From assembly GCA_046290675.1 (NCBI GenBank), contig JBKAHA010000002.1:954597-1018596 (forward strand): 64,000 nucleotides of DNA, read 5' to 3'. The translations under genes were made by a program, and so were the position numbers. Shown piece by piece: positions 27,049-36,310 of this stretch. The DNA is from Aureliella sp046290675. Its GTDB lineage: Bacteria > Planctomycetota > Planctomycetia > Pirellulales > Pirellulaceae. Each line of letters starts with the position of its first letter. The first letter of the stretch is position 1. Under the pieces are notes generated by a model that did not search any database, was not told where the DNA came from, and saw only the letters and a program-made list of their open reading frames with translations.

Positions 27049-28640
27049 TTGCTGCTGTCTTTTTTTCCGGACTCGACTGGCTTGTGCTGGTCGTTTACTT
27101 CGTTTCCATAATCTGTTTGGGATGTGTGTTTTGGAAGCGGAATCGTGCGGCAGATCAATTTACTTCGGGGGGGCGGTCGCTGCCCGGATGGCTATGCGGG
27201 CTCTCGATCTTTGCGACGTACCTGAGCAGCATCAGCTACCTCGCGTTGCCAGGGAAGGCGTTCGTCGAAAATTGGAATGCGTTTGTTTTTTCGATTGCTC
27301 TACCACCCGCGGCATTTTTGGCCGTTCGAGGTTTCGTGCCGCTCTATCGAGCTTCAGGTGAAGTTTCGGCATATTCGTGGCTTGAATCGCGATTCGGATT
27401 GTGGGCGCGACTATTTGCCAGCTGTTTTTATTTGCTCTTTCAGATCGCTCGAGGCGGTGTCGTGATGTACCTGATGGCGCTGCCTATGGCGGTTTTGTTC
27501 GGATGGGATATTCGAACTCTGATTGTACTGACGGGAATCGTCGTCACCGCTTACTCGCTAGTTGGCGGCATCCTGGCTGTAATCTGGGCCGACGCGATTC
27601 AAGCGATTGTTTTGCTTGCAGGAGCTTTGATTGCACTGGGGATACTCTGGGCGGGGCTGGATGGCGGTCCAAGTGAAGTATGGAGAGTCGCCGCGGCGGA
27701 TGGGAAGTTCTCCTTCGGGGGCACAAGCGTTTGGCAGGTCTCTGAGCCGACGATCTGGATCGTGTTCAGCTATGGCTTGTTTGATAACCTTCGTAACTTC
27801 GGCGTCGATCAAAGTTACATCCAGCGATACATTGCGGCCAGCAGTGATCGAGAAGCGGCGAAAAGCGTTTGGCTGGGAGCACTGTTGTACGTTCCGGTCA
27901 GCGCGTTGTTTTTGCTCATTGGGACTTCGCTCTACGTTTGGTACGACCGGCACCCTGAAGAGTTGTTGGAAGTTCGAAGGATTGTCGCTGAGCAACGGAT
28001 GATGCAAGAAGGAACACTAACCAGTGGGGCTGAACAACAAGCGGAGCTGGAGATGATTGCCGACAGCTTGGAAGCAGGCGATTTAGGAGACCGAGTCTTT
28101 CCGCACTTTATCGCGTCTCAGTTACCGGTCGGGATTCGTGGTTTGTTAATCGCAGCCATTTTTGCAGCCGCGATGAGTACCGTTTCGACCTCCTTGAATT
28201 CCTCAGCGACTCTTGTCATGAGTGATTTTTACCAGAGGCTGATCCGGCCGCGGTCCAACGACCAGTCGCTATTGCGAGTTCTGCGACTCGCTACGTTTGC
28301 CTGGGGGACTATGGGCACCATGATGGCGTTGGTGCTCGTGCAAATGACGGAAAGCGTATTGGATATCTGGTGGACGCTATCAAGTGTGCTAGGGGCTGGG
28401 ATCGTCGGGCTATTCCTCTTGGGAGTGCTTCTCCCTCGAGTAACGTCCAAGGATGCATCCGCCGTGTTGGTGATGGGAATGTTGCTGATCGGTTGGATGA
28501 CGATCTCTCCGAGTCCCCTGTGGCCGGAAGCCTGGCAATCGTTTGCAAGCCCGATACACCCCTATCTGGTCATTGTCTTGGGCCCTTCAAGTATGATCTT
28601 GCTTGGCAGGACCATACTTGCATTTCGACCGGCACATTAG
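27045..28640 (+). CDS. Sodium:solute symporter (SSS family)
   Basis: A membrane transporter of 531 residues with about 13 hydrophobic helices. Family features include the N-terminal VYFVSIICLGCVFWKR and FTSGGRSLPGWLCGLSIFATYLSSISYLALPGKAF, and later AAIFAAAMSTVSTSLNSSATLVMSDFY, the SSS signature containing the sodium-site serines and threonines. The TTG start at 27045 overlaps the stop of the lyase gene, so the two are coupled. SSS transporters carry sugars, sialic acids, amino acids or vitamins; the neighbours favour a sialic-acid-like sugar. Confidence 0.85.
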   Translation: MIAAVFFSGLDWLVLVVYFVSIICLGCVFWKRNRAADQFTSGGRSLPGWLCGLSIFATYLSSISYLALPGKAFVENWNAFVFSIALPPAAFLAVRGFVPLYRASGEVSAYSWLESRFGLWARLFASCFYLLFQIARGGVVMYLMALPMAVLFGWDIRTLIVLTGIVVTAYSLVGGILAVIWADAIQAIVLLAGALIALGILWAGLDGGPSEVWRVAAADGKFSFGGTSVWQVSEPTIWIVFSYGLFDNLRNFGVDQSYIQRYIAASSDREAAKSVWLGALLYVPVSALFLLIGTSLYVWYDRHPEELLEVRRIVAEQRMMQEGTLTSGAEQQAELEMIADSLEAGDLGDRVFPHFIASQLPVGIRGLLIAAIFAAAMSTVSTSLNSSATLVMSDFYQRLIRPRSNDQSLLRVLRLATFAWGTMGTMMALVLVQMTESVLDIWWTLSSVLGAGIVGLFLLGVLLPRVTSKDASAVLVMGMLLIGWMTISPSPLWPEAWQSFASPIHPYLVIVLGPSSMILLGRTILAFRPAH

Positions 28641-28745
28641 ATTTGTTGCGTCACGCGGTCATGTTGCTTGGTGCAGTTCAATGTGATCCTGCCCACTTGG
28701 ATTCGGTCCCATGGTATCCCTCTCAAACGATCGTGGATTGGAAGA

Positions 28746-31700
28746 ATGAAATTCTCGTCAAGCTGTCTTTTCACGCTGGTATTTCTCGTGTTGACGGAAT
28801 CCGGTTTACCGGGCAATGAACCTGAGTGGGGTTTGCAGCCATTGAAATACAATAATCCGGGGCTAGAAGTCGATTTGGGTGTTGGGCTCTGGGCGTTTCC
28901 GCTGCCAATCGACTACGACCGAGATGGCGATATGGATCTGTTGGTTGGTTGTCCGGATAAACCGTCTCAGGGCACTTACTTCTTCGAGAACCCGACCCAG
29001 GACGCAGCAGTCAAGCTGCCTGTCTTCAAGCCAGGCGTGCGCGTCGGGGATGGCTACCACTTCATGATGCTGAGTCGAAAGGATGGCGACTCTGTGATTT
29101 TGCGCCCGGGCAAGGAGTATCGACGCGACTCCAAGACCGGACGTTTCGACTTTAGCAGGCCCATGAAAATTGACGCGATCGTGAATCCGCTGCCGAAAGA
29201 GGCTCGCACGCGTGGCAACATGTGGCGATACGTGGATTTCGAGGGCGATGGGGATGACGACCTGTTGATCGGCGTTGGTGACTGGAGCGACCTAGGCTGG
29301 GATCATGCATACGATCAGCAAGGGGGGTGGCAGAACGGACCATTGCACGGCTATGTCTACGTGGTAATGAATACCGGGAGCAATCGACATCCGGAGTATT
29401 CGTCAACTGGAATTCGTTTGCAGGCGGCGGGTCGTGACGTCGACGTGTATGGTTGGCCGTCGCCGAATATGCATGACTTTGACGGCGATGGCGATTTGGA
29501 TCTGTTGTGTGGCGAATTCCTTGATGGATTCACCTACTTTGAGAATGTCGGCTCACGTTCTCAGCCAGAGTATTCCACTGGAAAAAGACTGGTCGCCGCG
29601 AACGGTGAGCGACTTGCGATGCACGTGCAGATGATCACGCCGACGGCTGTGGACTGGGACAGCGATGGTGATCTCGACCTCGTGGTGGGGGACGAAGACG
29701 GGCGGGTGGCATTAGTAGAAAACACAGGGAAGGCAGATGGGAAAACTCCTGTCTTTCGGCAGCCACAGTATTTCCGGCAGCAGGCGGACACGCTCAAGTT
29801 TGGAGCCTTAGCGACACCCTATGCTTACGATTGGGATCAGGACGGTGACGAAGATCTCCTTTGCGGCAATACGGCGGGCACGATCGGTTTCTTTGAGAAT
29901 CTGGGCACTGGAGAGAATGGACTTCCGAAGTGGGGTGCTCCCAGGTTGGTTCACGAATTGATCGACGGTGAGGCCGTTGCGTTCCGTGTCTTGGCTGGCA
30001 GCGATGGTTCGATCCAAGGGCCTTGCGAAGCGAAATGGGGTTACACAACCTTGTCCGTCGCAGATTGGGATCAAGATGGCGACGGCGATATCGTGTACAA
30101 CTCGATACTCGGCAAATTGGGGCTGCTCTTGCAGGAGCCTGCTTCTGCTTCCCAGACGGTAGTGGATGGGGCCGGAGTTGGTGCCGGTTCAACTTTGGTA
30201 CGAAGCGCGGAGTTTGATCTCGGCGTTCGTGAGTACCCGCCTCGCTGGGCTTGGTGGCAGAACCCTTCAAAGAGGACGTTGACGCAGTGGAGGACGACCC
30301 CGGTGGCTGTCGACTTTGACCACGATGGATCGCTGGAGTTAGTGTTGCTGGATCAGGAGGGATATTTAACGCTTCGGGAGCGGCAGGACGGGAAAGCTCA
30401 ACGCGTTTTTGTGGACGAATCCGGCAAGCCACTGCGATTGACGTCGGGGACTTGTGGTCGCTCCGGACGAATCAAACTAGAGGTCTGCGATTGGGACGGG
30501 GATGGGCTTCTCGACGTGCTGGTCAATTCCGCGAACGCAACTTGGTATCGCAACTGTCGCCAGCAGGATGGTGTGTTCGTGCTGAAGAAGGTTGGTAACC
30601 TTGCAAGACGCAATGTGGCCGGGCATACGTCGAGTCCAGCCGTATGTGACTTCGATCAAGATGGTCAGCCAGATCTATTGGTTGGGAGCGAGAACGGCCG
30701 GATCTACCACATCCATCGCACTGCCTGCGTTTCATTCAGCCAAGAGCAACTAAGGGTGCAAGCCCCTTCTGCCAAGCCGACACCAAGGTTTCCAGGGCTT
30801 GTTCAAGAGGAATTTATTTTCACTCAGGCGCCGTTCGAGCAGTGTCACGCGTCGAGCATCGTCGAGACAACGCGAGGGCTAGTGGCAGCTTGGTTTGGCG
30901 GCACTAAAGAAGGGAATGATGATGTTGGTATTTGGACCAGCTATCACGATGGCTTGAAGTGGAGCACGCCACAACAAGTGGCGGACGGAGTGCAACACGC
31001 GGACCTGCGATATCCATGTTGGAACCCCGTACTCTTTCAGCCTCTCGGGGATGGGCCAACGCTCTTGTTTTTCAAGGTTGGGCCGAATCCGCGCGAGTGG
31101 TGGGGCGAGATGATGGTCAGCTACGATCGCGGGCGAACGTTTCGCGATCGACGCCGTCTTCCCGAGGGGATTGATGGGCCTGTGCGTTGCAAACCTGTGC
31201 TGGTGAACGATGGCCAAAGCCTGCTGTGCGGTTCATCGACGGAGTACGATGGTTGGCGAGTCCATTTCGAACTGGTTGATTTAGTCGACGGCCTCCCGTC
31301 CGGATCTTGGAGGCGTATTGGGCCGATCAACGATGCAAGCCGATTCAACGCCATTCAACCAACCTTCCTGATTCCCGACGAGAATAGACTCAAAGTGTTG
31401 TGCCGGACTCAGGAGAGCGTCTTGGTTGCCAGCGAGTCGGCCGACGGAGGGCGAAGTTGGACGCCGTTACAAGATGCTCGGCTGCCGAATCCCAATTCGG
31501 GAATTGAAGCGGTCACACTCAAGGATGGCCGCCACCTGTTGGTCTATAACCACGCAGGTTCGGGGAAGTCCGGCTGGGGGCGGCGAGGTCAAATCAATTT
31601 GGCAATCTCAGAAGATGGCGTGACTTGGTTCCAAGCGGCTCTCCTTGAGAGACAGGAAGATGCGGAGTTCAGCTATCCAGCCATCATTCAGGCAGCCAAC

Positions 31701-31814
31701 GGACAAGTCCATGTTACCTACACGTGGGAACGCACCCGCGTTAAACACCTAGTCATCGATCCCGATCAGCTAAACAAAGGTCCGAAGCTGGGAATGGAAG
31801 ATTGGCAAGACTAG
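28746..31814 (+). CDS. Exported VCBS/FG-GAP repeat protein with C-terminal sialidase-like domain
   Basis: A secreted protein of 1022 residues from the ATG at 28746 (signal CLFTLVFLVLTESGLPG). Residues ~40-700 carry FG-GAP/VCBS-type calcium-binding repeats of the form D-x-D-x-D-G-D-x-D-L-L-x-G (for example YDRDGDMDLLVG, FDGDGDLDLLCG, WDQDGDEDLLCG). From ~710 on is a BNR/sialidase-like propeller with Asp-box motifs SYDRGRTF, SADGGRSW and SEDGVTW, and the start VAAWFGGTKEGNDDVGIW. The upstream lyase and symporter genes fit release, uptake and cleavage of a glycan-derived sugar acid; the true substrate is not known. Confidence 0.8.
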   Translation: MKFSSSCLFTLVFLVLTESGLPGNEPEWGLQPLKYNNPGLEVDLGVGLWAFPLPIDYDRDGDMDLLVGCPDKPSQGTYFFENPTQDAAVKLPVFKPGVRVGDGYHFMMLSRKDGDSVILRPGKEYRRDSKTGRFDFSRPMKIDAIVNPLPKEARTRGNMWRYVDFEGDGDDDLLIGVGDWSDLGWDHAYDQQGGWQNGPLHGYVYVVMNTGSNRHPEYSSTGIRLQAAGRDVDVYGWPSPNMHDFDGDGDLDLLCGEFLDGFTYFENVGSRSQPEYSTGKRLVAANGERLAMHVQMITPTAVDWDSDGDLDLVVGDEDGRVALVENTGKADGKTPVFRQPQYFRQQADTLKFGALATPYAYDWDQDGDEDLLCGNTAGTIGFFENLGTGENGLPKWGAPRLVHELIDGEAVAFRVLAGSDGSIQGPCEAKWGYTTLSVADWDQDGDGDIVYNSILGKLGLLLQEPASASQTVVDGAGVGAGSTLVRSAEFDLGVREYPPRWAWWQNPSKRTLTQWRTTPVAVDFDHDGSLELVLLDQEGYLTLRERQDGKAQRVFVDESGKPLRLTSGTCGRSGRIKLEVCDWDGDGLLDVLVNSANATWYRNCRQQDGVFVLKKVGNLARRNVAGHTSSPAVCDFDQDGQPDLLVGSENGRIYHIHRTACVSFSQEQLRVQAPSAKPTPRFPGLVQEEFIFTQAPFEQCHASSIVETTRGLVAAWFGGTKEGNDDVGIWTSYHDGLKWSTPQQVADGVQHADLRYPCWNPVLFQPLGDGPTLLFFKVGPNPREWWGEMMVSYDRGRTFRDRRRLPEGIDGPVRCKPVLVNDGQSLLCGSSTEYDGWRVHFELVDLVDGLPSGSWRRIGPINDASRFNAIQPTFLIPDENRLKVLCRTQESVLVASESADGGRSWTPLQDARLPNPNSGIEAVTLKDGRHLLVYNHAGSGKSGWGRRGQINLAISEDGVTWFQAALLERQEDAEFSYPAIIQAANGQVHVTYTWERTRVKHLVIDPDQLNKGPKLGMEDWQD

Positions 31815-31856
31815 CTAGCCAGTGCACGATACAACGACAGCGCGTGAGCCGCGTAA

Positions 31857-32522
31857 CTAACTTGCATTCGTCGTACGCATACCGTCACTGATAGCAGGCA
31901 TTACGTCTTCCAGGAGGGCAAAATCACGTTTCGTTGGGTCGAAGGCAAAGACCTCGCCCGACTCGAATCGATAGACCCATCCATGTAGCTCAAGTTTCTT
32001 GCGTCCCAATGCGGCCGCAACGGCTGGATGCGTTCTCAGATTTTCCAGTTGAATGAGCACATTTTCTTCGACCGTGCAGTGCAATTTCTGATCAAAATCG
32101 GTGACGTGCTGATAATTCTCTTCAATCACGCGTCGAGTTGCTTCCGCATGGCCCAAATAAGCTTTCACCGAGGGCAGGGCATCCAGCTTGTCCAGAGATA
32201 GAAGCCCAGACATGGCTCCGCAATGAGAGTGTCCGCAGACGATAATATCCGTGATGCCTAACGCCGCGATGGCATATTCGATCGTGGCCGCTTCACCGCC
32301 GGTGACAGCGCCGTAGGGCGGCACGATATTACCGGCTGTCCGCAAGATAAAGAGCTCGCCAGGTTCGGTTCGAGTGAGCCTGCTCGGGTCGATTCGCGAA
32401 TCGGAACACGTAATGAACAGTGCTCTGGGGCTTTGCCCTTGGGCGAGTGACTGGAAAAAGTCTTGGTGCTGCTGATAGTCGCCCTGCTGAAACTCGTGGA
32501 TGCCCTTTACGATCTTTTTCAT
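31857..32522 (-). CDS. Beta-class carbonic anhydrase
   Basis: A cytoplasmic enzyme of 221 residues interconverting CO2 and bicarbonate. The ATG at 32522 is chosen because the domain starts at once. Zinc ligands: C39 in CSDSR (with D41/R43 as the dyad), H98 and C101 in VCGHSHCGAM. The block GELFILRTAGNIVPPYG is also typical. The gene is convergent with the sialidase-like gene (42 bp between the stops) and has no operon partner. Confidence 0.93.
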   Translation of the reverse strand: MKKIVKGIHEFQQGDYQQHQDFFQSLAQGQSPRALFITCSDSRIDPSRLTRTEPGELFILRTAGNIVPPYGAVTGGEAATIEYAIAALGITDIIVCGHSHCGAMSGLLSLDKLDALPSVKAYLGHAEATRRVIEENYQHVTDFDQKLHCTVEENVLIQLENLRTHPAVAAALGRKKLELHGWVYRFESGEVFAFDPTKRDFALLEDVMPAISDGMRTTNAS

Positions 32523-32914
32523 GTCAAACCTACTTCGGACTGTGGTGTGGCGAATGGTGAAAGCAGGATTGCGAAGCCAAACAGCACTCGGCACATCGCG
32601 CGTCGGTGAGGGCGATGCTAATTTCGGGAATCCGCCTTTCGTCGTCATCCATTTTGTAACACAAATACGACGCCCGCTGATTGGTATGTCTGGGAAAAAG
32701 TCTTCAATTGTTGAGCAGCTTGGGAGAGCAAGGAAGCCCCGTCTACATAGCTGGAAGTGTTAGAATCTCTTAGATTGGATGAGATGAGATTCCGTGAGCC
32801 GTGACGCATCCCAGGCTGCCTAAGGTCGCTTCCTGCTAGGGACATCCGCTGGCTCACGATAGGTGAAACTTGACGGACGAGGCGTGCTCGAGATGTTGGG
32901 GACGTCCTCGGTAG
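32523..32914. other. Divergent spacer, promoters of two genes
   Basis: These 392 bp separate the carbonic anhydrase gene (minus) from the exported oxidoreductase gene (plus). I see no gene, RNA or strong repeat in it. Confidence 0.5.
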
Positions 32915-33949
32915 ATGGTGAACAAATTGTTGAGCGTAAAGAGAGTCGGTCGCGCCCTAGGCATTGGGGTTTTCATCGTTGTGGCTTGGGCTAGCGCACT
33001 GAGTGCCAAGGAACCTGACGCAGCGAATGACTCGGGAATTCGAGTTGGGATTATCGGGCTGGATACGTCCCATGTGATCGCATTCACCAAAGTTCTCAAT
33101 GCGGGTGATGGAGCTGAGTCTCTGCGCGGCTGCCGTGTGGTTGCAGCCTATCCCAAAGGTAGCCCGGATATCGAAAGCAGCGTTAAACGTGTACCCGGCT
33201 ACACCGAAGAGATCCGCGGGATGGGAGTCGAAATTGTTGACTCAATTGACTCACTGCTGGAGCGAGTTGATGCTGTGTTGCTAGAGACCAACGACGGCCG
33301 TCCCCATTTGCAGCAGCTCAGGCCGGTTCTCGAGGCGGGGAAGCCTGTGTTTGTCGACAAACCCATGGCAGCGTCGTTGCGGGATGTGATCACGATGTTT
33401 GATGAGGCTAGAGAGGCCGGTGTCCCGATCTTCAGCTCATCCGCGCTTCGATTCGGCGCAGCGACTCAACGCGCTCGCAACGGTGCGCAGGGTGTGGTTC
33501 ATTCGGCGGAAACACACAGTCCCGCATCCATAGAATCAACTCACCCTGATTTGTTCTGGTACGGCATCCACGGCGTTGAATCTCTGTTTACTGTGCTCGG
33601 AGTCGGTTGCGAATCGGTGCGGCGTGTTGATCAGGACGGAAAGATTGTGGTTGAAGGAACCTGGGGTGAAGGCCGCCGCGGCACTTTTCGCGAAGGCAAG
33701 GGGTATGGGGGAACCGCCCAATGTGAAGAAGGGGAGGTGGCGGTTGGTGCGTACGAAGGTTATGCACCGTTGCTGGTAGAGATCGTCCGATTCTTCAAGA
33801 CGGGCGAGCCCCCGGTATCGGAGCAAGAGACCATCGAAATCTACGCCTTCATGGAAGCTGCAGACGAGAGCAAGCGACAGGGTGGTGCTCCCGTCCGCAT
33901 CGCGGATGTTCTTCAGAAGGCTCGGGCGAAATCAGACTCGACTAAGTGA
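32915..33949 (+). CDS. Exported Gfo/Idh/MocA-type oxidoreductase
   Basis: A protein of 344 residues with an N-terminal signal (ALGIGVFIVVAWASALSA). The NAD(P)-binding start is RVGIIGLDTSHVIAF (a variant G-x-G-x-x-x-H), and the signature D-K-P-M-A-A-S follows at about 150. Exported members of this family are expanded in planctomycetes and act on sugars or sugar-derived compounds; no specific substrate can be named. The signal could be Tat- or Sec-type; a twin arginine is not seen. Confidence 0.8.
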   Translation: MVNKLLSVKRVGRALGIGVFIVVAWASALSAKEPDAANDSGIRVGIIGLDTSHVIAFTKVLNAGDGAESLRGCRVVAAYPKGSPDIESSVKRVPGYTEEIRGMGVEIVDSIDSLLERVDAVLLETNDGRPHLQQLRPVLEAGKPVFVDKPMAASLRDVITMFDEAREAGVPIFSSSALRFGAATQRARNGAQGVVHSAETHSPASIESTHPDLFWYGIHGVESLFTVLGVGCESVRRVDQDGKIVVEGTWGEGRRGTFREGKGYGGTAQCEEGEVAVGAYEGYAPLLVEIVRFFKTGEPPVSEQETIEIYAFMEAADESKRQGGAPVRIADVLQKARAKSDSTK

Positions 33950-34100
33950 TTCGATCTCCGAAACTTCTTTGGGAGCGTCCGAGCCTTCGTTTCGATGTCG
34001 TCACCGAAGGGAAGCCTCTACGAGCCTTGCGTCGAGGGGCAAATTCGCATTGCCTCAAAGCCCGAATGTAAATGCAAACGTAAATGCAAATGCGACTGCT

Positions 34101-35147
34101 TTAGGATTCAGTCTCGGCTTCTACGTTCTTCGTGATTTCAAAGCCCATGTCTTGGATCATCTGATAATCGGACTCGGGGGCTTGGCCCTTTGTCGTCAAA
34201 TAGTCACCAATGAAAATGCTGTTGGCAACGAATAGGCTGAGCGGCTGGAGACTTCGTAGGTGTTTTTCACGGCCGCCTGCGATTCGCAACTCGCTGCTTG
34301 GGTTCACAAATCGCATCATGCATAGTCCACGGATGCAGTCTTGTGGAGTCAAAGGCGTTTGCTTTCCGAGTGGCGTTCCTTCGATGGCATGGAGAAAGTT
34401 CAATGGAATCGAGTCCGCACGTAGCTCACGCAGGTCCATGGCCATAGCGACCAGGTCTTCATGAGTTTCGCCCATGCCCATGATGCCACCACTGCAGACT
34501 TCGAGCCCGGCATCACGCACGGTACGTAGCGTGTCCATGCGATCTTGGTAGGTATGAGTTGAACAGATGTCGTCGTAGTACTCGCGGCTGGTGTTCAAGT
34601 TGTGGTTCACTCTGTCGACGCCACATTGCTTCAGCCGTTCTGCATTTTCGGGTGTGAGCAGGCCGAGGCATGCGCAGATTTTTAAGTCGTATTCGGATTT
34701 GACCTTGGGCACGATTTCTTCGACCACTTGCATCTCGCGTTCACTGGGGGCCCGGCCACTGATCACGATGCAGTAGGTCTTGGAATCGCGTTCGGCTGCA
34801 ACCCTCGCCCCATCGAGAAGTTGCTCCGTTGAGAGCATGCGGTATTTTTCAATCGGCGCTTTCGAGAGCTTGCTCTGCGAGCAGTATCCGCAGTCTTCTG
34901 GGCACAATCCGCTCTTGGCGTTCACTAGGAAATAGAGCTGAACTTGTTTGCCAAAAAATTGGTGTCGCAGGCGAAACGCCCCGCTGACGATATCAAGAAT
35001 TTCTTCGTCGGAACTCTTGAGGATTTCGAGTGCCTGGCTTTCCGAAACAGGTTCACCATCCAGTACGGATGTTGCTAGTTCGATCCATCGATTGGAAGAA
35101 TCCAGCGTAGCGCGCGTCGGGGAAATTGCTTCAGGAATTGCGTTCAT
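34101..35147 (-). CDS. bioB: Biotin synthase
   Basis: A radical-SAM enzyme of 348 residues that inserts sulfur into dethiobiotin. It carries the family's cluster motif C-P-E-D-C-G-Y-C (C at ~64, 68, 71), which binds the [4Fe-4S]/SAM centre, and later conserved blocks NHNLNTSREYY, CSGGIMGMGE and RIAGGREKHL. The last includes residues of the second cluster. The ATG at 35147 is chosen because the protein then begins like other BioB; the frame is open to 35240. No other biotin genes adjoin it. Confidence 0.95.
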   Translation of the reverse strand: MNAIPEAISPTRATLDSSNRWIELATSVLDGEPVSESQALEILKSSDEEILDIVSGAFRLRHQFFGKQVQLYFLVNAKSGLCPEDCGYCSQSKLSKAPIEKYRMLSTEQLLDGARVAAERDSKTYCIVISGRAPSEREMQVVEEIVPKVKSEYDLKICACLGLLTPENAERLKQCGVDRVNHNLNTSREYYDDICSTHTYQDRMDTLRTVRDAGLEVCSGGIMGMGETHEDLVAMAMDLRELRADSIPLNFLHAIEGTPLGKQTPLTPQDCIRGLCMMRFVNPSSELRIAGGREKHLRSLQPLSLFVANSIFIGDYLTTKGQAPESDYQMIQDMGFEITKNVEAETES

Positions 35148-35571
35148 ATTAGGAGCCCTGCAGTCGTCTGCCAGAGGATAAGATTTGTCAACGGAGCCAC
35201 GCCAGTCGAGTCGCCCTAATCGTCTGATTTGGCTTCTCACACTGAACTTCCAGCCGATTATGACTCATTAAAGTCCAATTGGGGAACACGGGGAATGGGT
35301 TGGCTCGGTCGAGCAAGCCAGAGATGCGGTCCTAATGCGGTCCTATTGCGGTCCTATTGCGGTCCTATTGCGGTCCTATTGCGGTCCTATTGCGGTCAAA
35401 TAGTGGCGTGATCTAGGCTTTTCAACTACAACACCGCTCACAAGACCATCGCGGCGCAGGTGGCGTCTACTTGAGAATTGGTGTGTCGAAGAATACTGCG
35501 TCTTGAGAAGCCGGGTCTCCTGAAACCGCCGCGATGCCCCATTCACCGAAGACGAAGAGTTCTAGTCCAAT
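35148..35571. other. Spacer with 11-bp tandem array
   Basis: This 424-bp region between bioB and the PSP1 gene holds the tandem repeat at 35326-35397 and both promoters. A minus-strand frame at 35467-35739 runs opposite to the PSP1 gene and was not accepted. Confidence 0.5.
35326..35397. repeat. 11-bp tandem repeat, six units plus a partial
   Basis: Units of GCGGTCCTATT start at 35326 (with one change), 35337, 35348, 35359, 35370 and 35381, followed by a partial GCGGTC at 35392. There are no spacers, so it is not a CRISPR array. Confidence 0.9.
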
Positions 35572-36228
35572 ATGAACCCAGATGGCAACCAGATAGGTGA
35601 GACGGATGAGTCCGTTGGTGACCTCGCCGGCGCGGAGCAGTCTGGAGGGTCTGGCGATTCGGATTCGGCGGACTTGGTCCAGATGGCACTTGTGAGGATT
35701 GGAGTTCATGGGCAAGTCGGCCGATTCTCGGGTATCCAAGACTCCGGCTTCGGGCGTGGAAGTCGCGTCCTTTGCCGAACCCCGCGTGGTTTAGAAGTCG
35801 GCCAAGTCCTGAGCCAGCAAGCGGCTTGTGCGACCAAGGCGGACGGCTTGATCCTGAGGGTGATGGGGCCAGACGACGAGTTGCTTTGGGGACATCTGCA
35901 AGCGTTGGCTTCCGAGGCAAGTCACGACTGCCAAGAGTGGCTGAACCAGCATGGTTGTGAGGCTGTGCTGTTGGAAGTCGAACCTTTGATGGATGGTAGG
36001 ACGTTGTATTTTCATTTTCTCAATGAGCAATACACCGACCAGGGGCTGCAAAGCCACGTAGACCATTTGGCCCAAGTTTTTGAAGAGAAGGCCCGCAACA
36101 GCGAATTTGCGGCTCAGTTAGAAGAGGGCTGTGGCCCAGGCTGTGGAACCGAGTCGGCTGTCAACGGGTGTGGCTCCAAAGGAGGATGTGCCGTGTGCAA
36201 GCTCGCTTCGGCCTGCAAGACGCGTTAG
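35572..36228 (+). CDS. PSP1 domain protein with Cys-rich tail
   Basis: A protein of 218 residues. A Ser/Asp/Gly-rich leader is followed at about 40-80 by the PSP1 core (VRIGVHGQVGRFS, then RVLCRTPRGLEVGQVL) and a domain with EVEPLMDGRTLYFHF. The last 35 residues hold clustered cysteines (GCGPGCG, NGCGSKGGCAVC), possibly a metal site. PSP1-domain proteins in other bacteria associate with signal peptidase or Y-complex RNA turnover. An alternative start is the ATG at 35683. The stop codon lies within a 25-bp tandem repeat. Confidence 0.7.
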   Translation: MNPDGNQIGETDESVGDLAGAEQSGGSGDSDSADLVQMALVRIGVHGQVGRFSGIQDSGFGRGSRVLCRTPRGLEVGQVLSQQAACATKADGLILRVMGPDDELLWGHLQALASEASHDCQEWLNQHGCEAVLLEVEPLMDGRTLYFHFLNEQYTDQGLQSHVDHLAQVFEEKARNSEFAAQLEEGCGPGCGTESAVNGCGSKGGCAVCKLASACKTR

Positions 36229-36279
36229 GCATCTTGGATGCACGACTCGTTAGGCATCTTGGATGCACGACTCGTTAGG
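36223..36279. repeat. 25-bp tandem repeat starting at a stop codon
   Basis: The unit beginning CGTTAGGCATC occurs at 36223-36247 and 36248-36272, followed by a partial CGTTAGG at 36273-36279. The TAG stop of the PSP1 gene (36226-36228) lies in the first unit. Confidence 0.9.
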
Positions 36280-36310
36280 TGAAGACGAACGCCACGCATT
36301 GTCCCGCAAC

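Noticed and set aside
31121..31354. Overlapping minus-strand frames inside the sialidase-like gene
   Set aside because: They are complements of a strongly supported coding region and have no features of their own.
35326..35397. Possible CRISPR array
   Set aside because: The 11-bp units abut directly with no spacers and no cas genes are near.
35467..35739. Minus-strand frame with one hydrophobic segment, opposite the PSP1 gene
   Set aside because: It overlaps the PSP1 protein's coding region. The hydrophobic run is explained by the complement of its leader sequence.
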